NCBI RefSeq assembly: GCF_014640335.1
Contig: NZ_BMGT01000003.1
Span: 169,149-233,148, forward strand
DNA length: 64,000 nucleotides
Source of the DNA: Edaphobacter dinghuensis
GTDB taxonomy: Bacteria > Acidobacteriota > Terriglobia > Terriglobales > Acidobacteriaceae
Direction of reading: 5' to 3'
Shown one piece after another: positions 44,703 to 53,491 of the stretch. The translations under genes were made by a program, and so were the position numbers. Below the pieces are notes generated by a model. That model was not told where the DNA came from and did not search any database. It worked only from the letters and a program-made list of their open reading frames with translations. The stretch's first letter is position 1. Every line of letters starts with the position of its first letter.

Positions 44703-45233
44703 ATGCGTCTCTCGTTGTCCCTGTCTCTCTGCCTTCTTTTCACGCCTGCCATACTCAGCGCCGCCAGCAGAAATCCTGCCGATTACCCTCTGCGCATCCA
44801 CATCTTTGGTCGCAATCAGACGACCTTCTATTCCATGCGAAGTGTCGACGAATCGAAAGGCGATGGCCGTGCGAACCTCTTTGAGAACGGCGAAGCCCGG
44901 GGAGTCGATTTCAACTATTCCTGCTCGGACAAGTTGAGGGCTTCTTTTGGCTATGAGACCTATCCGGCGAAGTGGAAGAAGCCGGGGCGGGAGCTGATCG
45001 TTCTGATGCCTGTGTTCGGGCGGTCCAACGCCTATTGGACCTGCAATCTTCAAACCGACGTCAAAAGCTTTGCGTATGCGACGCACAATGGCAGGATGAA
45101 CTCTGAGCCGGTAGAAGCGTTCAAGACCTGGATGGTCAATCACGATTATGACCCGGAGCATGGCAAGGATGTCCCAACGAAACGGGAACCGTCGGCCGCT
45201 GAGGCTCCGCCGTCCGCTCCGCCGCAACAGTAA
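44703..45233 (+). CDS. Secreted protein of unknown function
   Basis: A 176-residue protein with signal peptide MRLSLSLSLCLLFTPAILSA. The mature part is beta-rich (DYPLRIHIFGRNQTTFYSM, GVDFNYSCSDKLRASFGYET, ELIVLMPVFGRSNAYWTCNL) with two Cys likely to form a disulfide, and ends in a Pro/Ala tail. It matches no family that I can name; proteins of this general look are frequent in Acidobacteria. It is transcribed towards the ABC-F gene. Confidence 0.65.
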   Translation: MRLSLSLSLCLLFTPAILSAASRNPADYPLRIHIFGRNQTTFYSMRSVDESKGDGRANLFENGEARGVDFNYSCSDKLRASFGYETYPAKWKKPGRELIVLMPVFGRSNAYWTCNLQTDVKSFAYATHNGRMNSEPVEAFKTWMVNHDYDPEHGKDVPTKREPSAAEAPPSAPPQQ

Positions 45234-45283
45234 CTTCTTTGTCTGTTGGGGCCATCTATTTTGTGGCGCGGTAGACTGAAGAG

Positions 45284-47098
45284 ATGCCACCGATCTTAAA
45301 TGCGCAGGGCTTGACCAAGGCCTTTGGCGCGACTCCCTTGTTTCGTGATATCTCATTTACCGTCTCCGATGGAGACCGCATTGGGCTGATTGGGCCGAAC
45401 GGCGCAGGCAAAAGTACGCTGCTGAAAGTGCTGGCTGCTGAAGAAGACGCGGATACGGGCGATGTTGCGCTTCGTAAGCGGGCACGTGTCGGCTACGTCA
45501 AGCAGGAGTCGGAGTTTGCCGCCGGGCTGACGGTGCGCGATGTATTGGAGGCTGCGCTGAAGCGTGCGCATGTCTCCGAGGCAGAGCGCGAAGGACGGCT
45601 GCGCGAGACAGGTGGGCGAATTGGATTTCCATCGCTGGAAGTAGAGGCGTCGAAGTTGAGTGGAGGCTGGCGCAAACGGCTGGCCATCGCCGAAGCCGTG
45701 GTGAGCGGGCCGGATGTGCTGCTGCTGGACGAGCCGACGAACCATCTTGATCTGGCGGGAATTTCGTGGCTGGAGGGACTGCTGAATGAGGCTGCTTTTG
45801 CTTGTGTGCTTGTCAGCCATGATCGTTATTTTCTTGAGAATGTGGCGACAGAGATAGTCGAGCTGAACCGCGTCTATGCGGACGGTCTGCTGCGCGTGAA
45901 GGGGACTTACTCGAAGTTCCTTGAAGGCAAAGAAGCTTACATGGAGGCGCAGACCAAGTTGCAGGATGCGCTGAAGAATCGTGTGAAGATCGAAGTCGAG
46001 TGGCTGCGACGCGGACCAAAGGCTCGTGCGACGAAGGCGAAGGCGCGAATCGACAACGCGAATGAGCTGATCGGGCAGTTGAAGGAAGTCAATTCACGCG
46101 TGCAGACGGCGACTGCGGGAATCGACTTTTCTGCGACGGAGCGGCAGACGAAGCGATTGGTCGAACTCGAAGATGTGAGCATCACGCTGGGCGACAGAAA
46201 GATCGTCGAAGGGCTGAATTTTCTGATCACCTCAGGAATGCGTGTCGGTCTGGTTGGACCGAATGGCAGCGGAAAGACGACGCTGCTGCGGCTGCTGACA
46301 GGAGAGTTGGAGGCTTCTGCCGGTACGGTGAAGAAAGCCTCGATGCTGAAGATTGTCTACTTCAGTCAGATGCGCGAGCTGGATGAAGGCGTTACGCTGC
46401 GGCGCGCGCTCGCTCCGGATTCGGACTCGGTGGTTTATCAGGGACGCGTGGTGCATGTGGCGAGTTATGCGACGAAGTTCCTGTTCACCAGCGAGCAACT
46501 GAACCAGCCGGTAGAGAGATTGAGCGGTGGTGAGCGCGCGCGAGTGCTGATTGCGAAGTTGATGTTGGAACCTGCGGATTTGCTGCTGCTCGATGAGCCG
46601 ACGAATGATCTCGACATCGCCACGCTCGAAATTCTTGAAGAGAGTTTGCTCGAGTACACAGGCGCGCTTGTATTAGTGACCCATGATCGTTACATGTTGG
46701 ACCGCGTATCCACTATCGTGCTGGGACTTGATGGCAAAGGCGGAGCCGAAAGATTTTCGGATTACGCACAGTGGGAGCAGTGGCGCGGCGTAAAGATTGA
46801 GGAAGCAATTGCTCCTGAAGCTACCGGAAAGGCGGTTGCTTCCGTTACACCAGCGGCCCCTCCAGCAAGCGGGAAGAAGAAGCTGTCCTATCTCGAAGCT
46901 CGCGAATTTGCCGGAATCGAAGCTGCGGTCGAGGCTGCTGAGGAACGGTTACAGGCTGCGCGCGAAATGATGGAGCGGCAGGATGTGGTGATCGACGCAA
47001 CCAAGCTGACCGCAGCGCTGGCAGAGATGGAGACCGCGCAGACGGCTGCGGATGGTCTCTATGCGCGATGGGCTGAGTTGACGGAAAAGGCCGGTTAG
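45284..47098 (+). CDS. ABC-F family ATPase, Uup-like
   Basis: A 604-residue soluble protein with two ABC ATPase domains and no membrane part. The first has GLIGPNGAGKSTLLKVLAAE, signature LSGGWRKRLAIAEAV and DVLLLDEPTNHLDL; the second has GLVGPNGSGKTTLLRLLTGE, signature LSGGERARVLIAKLM and LLLLDEPTNDLDI. The linker between them is the basic helical arm usual in ABC-F proteins. The C-terminal 75 residues (KKLSYLEAREFAGIEAAVEA) are a coiled coil as in Uup, which binds DNA or ribosomes. ABC-F proteins act on the ribosome; which role applies here is not known. Confidence 0.92.
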   Translation: MPPILNAQGLTKAFGATPLFRDISFTVSDGDRIGLIGPNGAGKSTLLKVLAAEEDADTGDVALRKRARVGYVKQESEFAAGLTVRDVLEAALKRAHVSEAEREGRLRETGGRIGFPSLEVEASKLSGGWRKRLAIAEAVVSGPDVLLLDEPTNHLDLAGISWLEGLLNEAAFACVLVSHDRYFLENVATEIVELNRVYADGLLRVKGTYSKFLEGKEAYMEAQTKLQDALKNRVKIEVEWLRRGPKARATKAKARIDNANELIGQLKEVNSRVQTATAGIDFSATERQTKRLVELEDVSITLGDRKIVEGLNFLITSGMRVGLVGPNGSGKTTLLRLLTGELEASAGTVKKASMLKIVYFSQMRELDEGVTLRRALAPDSDSVVYQGRVVHVASYATKFLFTSEQLNQPVERLSGGERARVLIAKLMLEPADLLLLDEPTNDLDIATLEILEESLLEYTGALVLVTHDRYMLDRVSTIVLGLDGKGGAERFSDYAQWEQWRGVKIEEAIAPEATGKAVASVTPAAPPASGKKKLSYLEAREFAGIEAAVEAAEERLQAAREMMERQDVVIDATKLTAALAEMETAQTAADGLYARWAELTEKAG

Positions 47099-47154
47099 AG
47101 CAGTTTCTGGGTCAGCTTGATGGATGTTGTCTGAAACTCAAATGTTGGGTCGGC

Positions 47155-47664
47155 TCAGCCTCCCATGCCTTCGTCGGCGGATGGGCCGTAGAGTGCGGGG
47201 ACGGGAATGTCGTTGAGACGGAGATAGACGCCGAGCTGCGCGGTGTGGTGGATGAGGTGGTTGAAGAACATTCCCCGGAAACAGAAAGAACGAGCGCTGT
47301 TGGAGATGACCTGTTCGCCGAAGCTGAACTTCCAGATCTTCTGCATGTGTTCGTCAGAGGCTGCAGCGAGCGAAGCACGGCACTTGGCCGATGATTCGTC
47401 CAATAATTTAAGCGCGGCCTCGCGGGTGGTGAAGACCAGCGGGACGTGCGGACGCTTGGGTGCTGCGAGGTCCATGCTCTCGTCTTCGATGATGTAGTGG
47501 CCGAACAGCGGCAGGCTGGCGCAATGCATCGCCAGCTTGCCGAGAGGCATGGACTTTTCGTGACACTTGAAGTCGTTCTTGCCCTCTGGGACGCGCTCAA
47601 GGGTGCGGCGCGTGTTCGAGATTTCGATGTCGTAGTCCTGAAGCAGAACTTCTGCGATGGTCAT
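47155..47664 (-). CDS. DinB-family protein
   Basis: A 169-residue four-helix-bundle protein. The first helix (VLLQDYDIEISNTRRTLERV), the segment PLGKLAMHCASLPLFGHYII and the C-terminal FFNHLIHHTAQLGVYLRLND supply the histidines that bind a metal in DinB/YfiT-like proteins. It may be a thiol-dependent transferase or an uncharacterised metal protein. It lies 17 bp after fabI on the same strand. Confidence 0.8.
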   Translation of the reverse strand: MTIAEVLLQDYDIEISNTRRTLERVPEGKNDFKCHEKSMPLGKLAMHCASLPLFGHYIIEDESMDLAAPKRPHVPLVFTTREAALKLLDESSAKCRASLAAASDEHMQKIWKFSFGEQVISNSARSFCFRGMFFNHLIHHTAQLGVYLRLNDIPVPALYGPSADEGMGG

Positions 47665-47681
47665 AGATTTCTCCCTGAAGG

Positions 47682-48443
47682 TTAGAGTCCAGTGATGTTA
47701 TAGCCGCAATCGACGAAGGTGATTTCGCCCGTGATTCCGCTGGAGAGGTCGCTGGTAAGGAAGAGTGCTGTGTTCCCGACTTCGGCGACTTCAACGTTAC
47801 GGTGAAGCGGGCCGCGCTGTTCGACGGCATTAAGGATTTGGGTGAAGTCGCTGATACCGCGAGCGGCGAGGGTCTTGATGGGACCGGCGGAGATAGAGTT
47901 GACACGGATCTTCTTGTTGCCGAGATCGGCGGCGAGATAGCGGACGGCTGCTTCGAGTGCGGCCTTGGCGACGCCCATGATGTTGTAGTTGGGGAAGACC
48001 TTGGTTGAGCCGTAGTAAGTCAGGGTAAGGATCGAACCGCCTTCGGTCATCAGCGGCTCTGCGGCGCGGGCCAGCGCGATGAGCGAGTAGGCGCTGATGT
48101 CGTGCGCCACGCGGAAGTCCTCGCGAGTCGTCTGGAGGACGGTGTTCTTGATGTTGGGCGCAAAGCCGATGGAGTGGACGAGGATATCGAGCTTGCCGTA
48201 GGCGGACTTGAGTTGTTCGAAGACTTTGTCGATGTCGGCGTCGATGGAGACATCGCACTGGAAGGTACGTGCGTTGGGCAGATCGGCGGCAAGTTCTTCG
48301 GCGTCGCGCTGAAGGCGCTCGTTCTGGTAGCAGATGGCGAGCGACGCGCCGGCTTCGGAGAGCTTCTGGGCGATGCCCCAGGCGATGCTGCGCTTGTTGG
48401 CGAGGCCGAAGACGACGGCTACTTTGCCTTTGAGATCGATCAT
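47682..48443 (-). CDS. fabI: Enoyl-[acyl-carrier-protein] reductase (NADH)
   Basis: The ATG at 48443 gives 253 residues; a longer frame to 48506 adds only a non-conserved leader. FabI carries out the last reduction of each fatty-acid elongation cycle. VAVVFGLANKRSIAWGIAQK is the modified Rossmann motif of FabI, VHSIGFAP the next family block, and YNIMGVAK gives the Tyr-x6-Lys catalytic pair. ISAGPIKTLAARGISDF and ITFVDCGYNI close the substrate pocket. It is the target of triclosan-type inhibitors in other bacteria. Confidence 0.96.
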   Translation of the reverse strand: MIDLKGKVAVVFGLANKRSIAWGIAQKLSEAGASLAICYQNERLQRDAEELAADLPNARTFQCDVSIDADIDKVFEQLKSAYGKLDILVHSIGFAPNIKNTVLQTTREDFRVAHDISAYSLIALARAAEPLMTEGGSILTLTYYGSTKVFPNYNIMGVAKAALEAAVRYLAADLGNKKIRVNSISAGPIKTLAARGISDFTQILNAVEQRGPLHRNVEVAEVGNTALFLTSDLSSGITGEITFVDCGYNITGL

Positions 48444-48547
48444 AGTGTCATGTGCTCCTGTTAGATATCGATGGTTAGGATAGCAGTGAGTGAGGCGAAT
48501 ACGCACGTGGGCGAATGCCGCTGGAGCAAATCTGATGCTAGTGGCGA

Positions 48548-49759
48548 CTAGCTGGGATTGTTCGGCGCTGTAACCGCTGCGGGAATTTCTACATCGACAG
48601 TTGGCGGAATCACACGGCAGCAGTTGCGTCCGGCACGTTTCGCTTCGTAAAGAGCGGCGTCGGCGCGGGCGAGAATGACCTCCGCTGACTCGAACGGCAC
48701 AGCCTGCGTGACGCCGATGCTGAGGGTGATGGGAAGCTCCGGCCGAGGGTGCGGGAGTGCGCGAATGGCTTGTTGGATGCGTTCAATAATCTTTGTTGTG
48801 TCTTGATAGCTGACCTGGGGAAGCACAAGAAGAAACTCATCGCCACCATAGCGGCCGACGTAATCGTAGTCGCGCAGGCGGGAAGAGATGGCATGAGCTA
48901 CCTCGCGAAGCGCTTTGTCGCCGGCCGCGTGGCCTTGCGTGTCGTTGATGGCCTTGAAGTGGTCGAGGTCGATGAGGGCGATCGAGGGAGCCATGCGTGT
49001 GCGCTTGGCAGAGCCGAGTTCGATGGCGAGCTTCTGCTCGATGCCGCGCCGGTTGAGCGCGCCGGAGACAAGGTCCTCGAAGGACTGGCTTTCAAGGGCG
49101 TCCATGAGCTCTCCGCTTAACATAAGCAGAAAGAAGAGCCCGATGATGCAGACAAGAATTACGTTGATGACAAGAACGGAGCTTTGTATGAGGTTCCGCT
49201 GCATAAAATCGGCGGGCGAGCCGTAGAGCAACGTGAGTACGACGCGGGCCACACCCATCAGCGTGTAGGCAGCCATAATGGCGGCGAAGAGCTTCAGCAG
49301 CGATCGATCACGGGCGTAGCGGAAGAGCTCGATGGTCATGAGAAGCCGGATAGGAAAGATGGCGGCTTCGCAGATGATGATGCGCGGGACGGTCTCCTGA
49401 TGAACAAGGGTGTAGTAAATCATCGGCGGGACCGAGAGAGCGATCACGGCCCAGACGAAGGCGAGCCAGATTCTGCGCTGGTCGTCGAAGAAGCGAAGCA
49501 GACCTTGGTAGAACAGGGCAAACGCCGAGAGGATCAGAGCATTGGCGAGGACAACCGATGCAAGATCGGAGATTGCGCCCCGAGCGATAAACAGGCAGCA
49601 GCCGACGACTCCAACGGCAAAGCCAAGTGAAAATGTCCGTGCGCCGCGCAGGCGAGGGTGCGTGTGCTTCATGCCAAGAAAGACGAGAGCGAGCACGCTG
49701 CTTGTGAGTATCTGACAGCCGATCAGAGTCCGATTGTCGATCCACGAAAGCAGAGACAT
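48548..49759 (-). CDS. Membrane diguanylate cyclase (GGDEF)
   Basis: A 403-residue protein with about seven membrane helices in residues 1-215 (for example ILTSSVLALVFLGM and SVLVINVILVCIIGLFFLLM) and a GGDEF domain at 235-390. The active site is RYGGDEFLLVLP, and the inhibitory RxxD site is intact as RDYD five residues upstream, so product inhibition is expected. It makes c-di-GMP, which the PilZ protein at 25573-25899 could bind. The N-terminal domain is a membrane sensor of unknown ligand. Confidence 0.93.
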   Translation of the reverse strand: MSLLSWIDNRTLIGCQILTSSVLALVFLGMKHTHPRLRGARTFSLGFAVGVVGCCLFIARGAISDLASVVLANALILSAFALFYQGLLRFFDDQRRIWLAFVWAVIALSVPPMIYYTLVHQETVPRIIICEAAIFPIRLLMTIELFRYARDRSLLKLFAAIMAAYTLMGVARVVLTLLYGSPADFMQRNLIQSSVLVINVILVCIIGLFFLLMLSGELMDALESQSFEDLVSGALNRRGIEQKLAIELGSAKRTRMAPSIALIDLDHFKAINDTQGHAAGDKALREVAHAISSRLRDYDYVGRYGGDEFLLVLPQVSYQDTTKIIERIQQAIRALPHPRPELPITLSIGVTQAVPFESAEVILARADAALYEAKRAGRNCCRVIPPTVDVEIPAAVTAPNNPS

Positions 49760-49860
49760 TCCATTGGCGTCTCCTTTCGAACGCCATCGGTTAAAGTCTA
49801 TCCAGATAGGCGGCTATCGATGACGAGACTTAAGTTGTAGTGCTGCTTCGTTTGGATGGC

Positions 49861-50241
49861 CTAAGAGAGCGTGAGCCAGTCGTACTGGGCGTCGGTCAGA
49901 GGCACGACGGAGAGGCGGAACTGGCGAAAGAGGATCGAGTCCTTGAAGACGGCGGACTGGCGAATGTCGTCGAGCGACTTCTCGTGCTTCAGCCGTTTGA
50001 CCGGCTTGATGCGGACGTTCGGATTTTTAGGATCGGTGGCATCGACCGAGACGACCTTGGCCGTGCCGATGGCGGCCTTGCCGATGTTGGAGTGGTAGAT
50101 GACCAGCTTTTCACCGGGCTTCATGCCGCGCAGGTAGAGCAGGGCCTGATTGTTCGAGATGCCGTCCCATGTGGTCTCGCCGTCGCGCAGGAGATCGTCG
50201 TAGGAGTACTTGTTCGGTTCGGTCTTCAGAAGGTATGGCAT
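49861..50241 (-). CDS. EVE-domain protein
   Basis: The ATG at 50241, with AGGAG five bases upstream, gives 126 residues: MPYLLKTEPNKYSYDDLLRD, then TTWDGISNNQALLYLRGMKP and EKLVIYHSNIGKAAIGTAKV. This is the EVE (PUA-like) fold, which binds modified bases in DNA or RNA. It is a stand-alone domain, about the full family length. Substrate and partners are unknown; it is not next to a restriction system here. Confidence 0.9.
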   Translation of the reverse strand: MPYLLKTEPNKYSYDDLLRDGETTWDGISNNQALLYLRGMKPGEKLVIYHSNIGKAAIGTAKVVSVDATDPKNPNVRIKPVKRLKHEKSLDDIRQSAVFKDSILFRQFRLSVVPLTDAQYDWLTLS

Positions 50242-50335
50242 GTGGGCTCCTGTGTTCGCTCGGATTGCTGGTGAGGAAGAGGTACCTCCCCCCTCCCCGT
50301 ACTTAAGTCCTAAAGTCTTCAAAAGAAATGATATA

Positions 50336-50386
50336 GGTCTGGACTAGTCTGGACCTGGTCTGGATCTGATTTTGGACTAGTCTGTG
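50336..50386. repeat. Degenerate tandem repeat with GTCTGGAC units
   Basis: About three head-to-tail copies of a 10-11-base unit GGTCTGGACT, then a fourth, inverted-looking copy after a short T-run. The 8-base palindrome GACTAGTC occurs twice (50342-50349 and 50375-50382). It could be a protein-binding cluster or slippage product. Confidence 0.6.
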
Positions 50387-50614
50387 CCTATGACGATTCT
50401 CTGTTGGAGATACTCCATGGAAAAAGTCCTGGAATGCGGGGACTTCTTTTGTGATCTCAGTTTCAGTTTAGCGGATGGAAGGAAACTCATTTGCAGATTT
50501 CAGCGAGTCTATTTCTCTTCTTATGTGCAGGTTATGAGATTGGGGGCTTGACAGGTTTTAAGGGGGGAGGGGTTGTGGGAAAAGATGCGGTAACGAGCTA
50601 CAAGGCAAAATACA

Positions 50615-50692
50615 GGGGTCTCTCCACTTCGCTTCGCTTGCACCCCAACGAGCAAGCTCGTCGGGGACCCGGCAACTCCGGTCGAGATGACG
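50615..50692. repeat. Dispersed extragenic repeat with hairpin
   Basis: The element reads TCTCCACTTCGCTTCGCTTG at one end and GTCGAGATGACG at the other, with a hairpin between: CCCCAACGAG (50643-50652) and CTCGTCGGGG (50657-50666), one mismatch, CAAG loop. The end motifs resemble the short element at 55157-55193. Such CTTCGCT...RATGACG elements look like a family of extragenic repeats. Confidence 0.5.
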
Positions 50693-50744
50693 TGATTTAG
50701 AGCGGTTCTCCTTCAGATGCCGTTTTGATGATTTGAGCGAAACG

Positions 50745-50769
50745 CAGATTCCCTTCGGGAATGACAAGC
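50745..50769. repeat. Short extragenic hairpin
   Basis: ATTCCC-TTC-GGGAAT (50748-50762) followed by GACAAGC. Together with the previous element it forms a small repeat cluster in the same gap. The role is unknown. Confidence 0.4.
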
Positions 50770-50871
50770 AAAGGGTCTGGCAGGCTCGGATGAGGTTTTT
50801 CTTATCTTTTCCAGCGGCCGGTGGCGGGATAGTTGCATGACGCTTCTATGGGGCAATTGGTAGGAGGTGAA

Positions 50872-51165
50872 ATGCACATTCATGGCCACCCGATGACCTT
50901 CAATGCGGTCGATCTGTCCTCAACCCGGGCTGCGGAGAAGGCAGCTTCTGCTCAGCGGGCTGCCGATGTTCGCGGCCAGTTGCTGCGAAGCGGCCTCGAT
51001 ACTGAGGGCGAAGTGAATTCCTTTGAGAGCTTTATGGTGGATAAGGAATGGGAGAGAGGTTCCCGGCAACAACCGAGCCAGAATCGGAGACGGGAGCCAG
51101 CCAATGGGAGACAGCCACAGCCGACTGAGCAGGAGGCGGACGAGCCCTTATCGTTCTGGGCTTGA
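50872..51165 (+). CDS. Small hydrophilic protein of unknown function
   Basis: The ATG at 50872 has the strong ribosome site AGGAGGTGA directly upstream, giving 97 residues; a longer frame begins at 50833 without one. The N-terminal half (MHIHGHPMTFNAVDLSSTRA, EKAASAQRAADVRGQLLRSG) is Ala/Arg-rich helix; the second half is Gln/Glu/Arg-rich and probably disordered, ending LSFWA. No family is recognised. Confidence 0.6.
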   Translation: MHIHGHPMTFNAVDLSSTRAAEKAASAQRAADVRGQLLRSGLDTEGEVNSFESFMVDKEWERGSRQQPSQNRRREPANGRQPQPTEQEADEPLSFWA

Positions 51166-51258
51166 GGTTGATTTTCATTGACATGCATTCCTTTGTGGGA
51201 ATATATAAAGCAGGATAAGCGCGGGAATGCCATGTGGATGAAGGAGAAGTTCTGATCC

Positions 51259-51711
51259 GTGAAGAACCTTTTTGAACCAGCGACGGTGGAAGAGATCAAG
51301 GAGCGGATGTCGCATCTGAGGCCGGACAGCGAGCGTTTATGGGGCAAGATGAACGCGTCGCAGGCGGTAGCGCACTGCACGCGAGGGATGGAGCTGGCTA
51401 CCGGTGACAGGCGTCCGCCGCGGATGCCGGTGGGGCGAGTCATCGGTTGGATCATCAAGCCGATAGCATTCAAGGAAAGTGAACCCATGCGGCGGAACTC
51501 GCCGACGGTTCCAGAACTGATTGTGGACGATGAACGGGACCTGGCGGTGGAGCGGGAGCAGTTGAACAGGATTATTGACCGGTTTGCCGCAGCCGGGCCA
51601 GAGGGATGTACGAGCCATCCGCACAGTTTTTTTGGAAAGCTGACGCCGGAGGAGTGGTCGGCGTGGATGTACAAGCATCTGGATCATCATCTGCGGCAGT
51701 TTGGGGCCTGA
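51259..51711 (+). CDS. DinB-like protein, DUF1569 type
   Basis: A 150-residue protein from a GTG start with GAAGGAGAAG upstream. NASQAVAHCTRGMELATGDR, the central proline-rich loop and the C-terminal FFGKLTPEEWSAWMYKHLDH, HLRQFG match the DUF1569 branch of the DinB four-helix superfamily; the spaced His residues suggest a metal site. Function unknown. Confidence 0.75.
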   Translation: MKNLFEPATVEEIKERMSHLRPDSERLWGKMNASQAVAHCTRGMELATGDRRPPRMPVGRVIGWIIKPIAFKESEPMRRNSPTVPELIVDDERDLAVEREQLNRIIDRFAAAGPEGCTSHPHSFFGKLTPEEWSAWMYKHLDHHLRQFGA

Positions 51712-51743
51712 TGCCGTTCGACTTGGCAACGTTCTGCTGCCTT

Positions 51744-51857
51744 TTATCCCATGGGATGAAACGAGTCCAGTAAGGCGACGAAGAGCACCCCAAAGAGGAT
51801 GACCAGCAGAATCCACCAACGATCAAACCATGACTCTTTTTCACGAGAAGAACTCAT
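51744..51857 (-). CDS. 37-residue membrane protein
   Basis: A short ORF with AAAAGGAGA nine bases before its ATG. It encodes a charged head (MSSSREKESWFDRW), one membrane helix (WILLVILFGVLFVALLDSF) and a four-residue tail. The helix, the positive-inside head and the ribosome site make it credible despite its length. Small single-helix proteins often tune larger membrane complexes; the partner is unknown. Confidence 0.6.
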   Translation of the reverse strand: MSSSREKESWFDRWWILLVILFGVLFVALLDSFHPMG

Positions 51858-51923
51858 AGCAGCGTTCTCCTTTTATGGTCCGCAATCGTGCGTCCTGCCA
51901 GGTAGGATGCGATGTGGGCTGGG

Positions 51924-52766
51924 CTAGCCGCCCAGATCGAGCAGGTGGACCTCGCTGACCGGCTGGTTGAGGAAGGCGGAGCCGAGGCGCTGGAATTTTT
52001 CAATCGAGTCGGTCGCGTAGAAGCGGCTGGTGGCCGGTGCGCCGTTGGGGTTGGGTGGGAAGTATGCGGCTACGTCGGCGGCGGTGGCGGCGGCGGAGTC
52101 GATGATGGTCATGGGGTGGTTGAGCTCGGCGAGGGTGCGCTCGATGAGCGGCTGGAGCAGAGGGTAGTGGGTGCAGCCGAGCAGGAGGGTTTGGGCGTTG
52201 GGAGCTTCGGCGAAGGCTTCGTTGAGATAGATGCGGAGGACTTCGGCGGTGACGTGGTGGTCGATCCAGCCTTCTTCGACCAAGGGGACGAGCAGTGGGC
52301 AGGCCTTTTCGGTGGCGGCGAGGCCGAGGGCGTTGAGCGATTGGGCGTAGGCGTGAGATTGGGTGGTGGCGGTGGTGGCGAGGACTAGGACTGATTTTGG
52401 AGTCGAGGGAGAGGCTTCCGAAGTAGCGAGGGCGGCTTCGGCTCCGGGTTGGATGACGCCTACGACGGGGATGGGCATGGCCTGCTTGATGTCTTCGAGG
52501 GCGAGGGCGCTGGCGGTGTTGCAGGCGATGCAGAGCAGGTCGGCGCCTTGTTCTTCGAGAAACTTTGCGCTGGAGACGGCGTAGCGGGCGATGGTCTCAC
52601 GGGACTTGGAGCCGTAGGGCAGGCGGGCGGTGTCGCCGAGGTAGATGTAGCGCGCGCCGGGGATGAGGGGTAGCAGATCGCGCAGGACGGTGAGGCCGCC
52701 GAAGCCGGAGTCGAAGACGCCGATGGTGGGATTGGGGGGAAGGAGCTTTGCTGGCTTTTCGGTCAT
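51924..52766 (-). CDS. murI: Glutamate racemase
   Basis: A 280-residue enzyme that makes D-glutamate for peptidoglycan. IGVFDSGFGGLTVLRDLLPL is the N-terminal signature. The two catalytic cysteines lie in LLCIACNTASALAL and LLLGCTHYPLLQPLI. The start is 2 bp after the stop of the GerMN gene, so it is the last gene of the amidase-GerMN-murI operon. Confidence 0.96.
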   Translation of the reverse strand: MTEKPAKLLPPNPTIGVFDSGFGGLTVLRDLLPLIPGARYIYLGDTARLPYGSKSRETIARYAVSSAKFLEEQGADLLCIACNTASALALEDIKQAMPIPVVGVIQPGAEAALATSEASPSTPKSVLVLATTATTQSHAYAQSLNALGLAATEKACPLLVPLVEEGWIDHHVTAEVLRIYLNEAFAEAPNAQTLLLGCTHYPLLQPLIERTLAELNHPMTIIDSAAATAADVAAYFPPNPNGAPATSRFYATDSIEKFQRLGSAFLNQPVSEVHLLDLGG

Positions 52767-52768
52767 GG

Positions 52769-53491
52769 CTAGGGTGTTTCCTGTGGGTTGGGTGCGGCTT
52801 CGGGCTGGGGTGGTGTGGGGGTTGTCGTGGTGTCGATGGCGGGATAGATGCGCTTGAGGTCGGCGTGGCCGGCGAGGGTGTCGTGGGGCTGGCCGTCGAC
52901 GAGGAAACGGACCTCGGTGAGTTGAGGGAAGGCGGCGTGGAGGGTTCCGATGATGGAGAGCAGTGTGAGGTTTTCGACCTGGATGCCGGAGGGGTGGTTC
53001 TCTACGAAGGAGCCGTGAAGATTGACGACGGCCAGTTCGCCGGTTGGTTTTGTGGAGTGGGTAGGAGCGGCTTTTTGTTGTTCGGGTAGGCCGGTGGTTT
53101 CGCTGAGGGTGTTGGTCGGCGTTGGCGTGGTGATGGGCAACGGGAGAAAGAAGACGTCATCGACGGCGGGGCCGCTTTGCAGGACGTGAGCGGAGGTGGG
53201 GAGGGAGTATTCGCCGAGCAGATGATCGAGCAGGGCGCGGGCGCGGAGGGTTGGATCTTGCGGCAGGGCGATCTGCTGCTGGTCGGGCGCGATGGAGCCG
53301 TCGGCGTCGTTGGCGAGGTAGAGGGTGACGTCCTGCGTGCTGGCGGTGGTGGGCGCGGCGATGGGGGTGGCGTCGTTGAGCGCGGTGAGGCGCTTATGTG
53401 CCTGTCGGCAGCCGTGAATGAGGAAGGCGGCCATGAGAAAGATGCCGCCGACGAGGCTCCAGAAGAGGATGCGCTGGTAGCGGGGGATCAT
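52769..53491 (-). CDS. GerMN-domain membrane-anchored protein
   Basis: The ATG at 53491 overlaps the amidase stop (ATGA) and gives 240 residues. A single membrane helix (ILFWSLVGGIFLMAAFLIHG) is followed by a Thr/Ala/Pro-rich linker and a GerMN domain: DVTLYLANDADG, PTLRARALLDHLL, LAVVNLHGSFVENHPSG and LTEVRFLVDGQPHDTLAGH. The domain is known from spore germination proteins but occurs in non-sporulating bacteria with cell-wall amidases, as here. It may bind peptidoglycan or regulate the amidase. Confidence 0.88.
   Translation of the reverse strand: MIPRYQRILFWSLVGGIFLMAAFLIHGCRQAHKRLTALNDATPIAAPTTASTQDVTLYLANDADGSIAPDQQQIALPQDPTLRARALLDHLLGEYSLPTSAHVLQSGPAVDDVFFLPLPITTPTPTNTLSETTGLPEQQKAAPTHSTKPTGELAVVNLHGSFVENHPSGIQVENLTLLSIIGTLHAAFPQLTEVRFLVDGQPHDTLAGHADLKRIYPAIDTTTTPTPPQPEAAPNPQETP

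Larger units (their letters stand above)
50242..50871. other. 630-bp intergenic region with repeats
   Basis: No gene is supported. It contains a degenerate tandem repeat (50336-50386), a G-run (50562-50574), and two dispersed-repeat-like elements (50615-50692 and 50745-50769). The last 10 bases hold the ribosome site of the next gene. A promoter for that gene could not be fixed. Confidence 0.6.
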
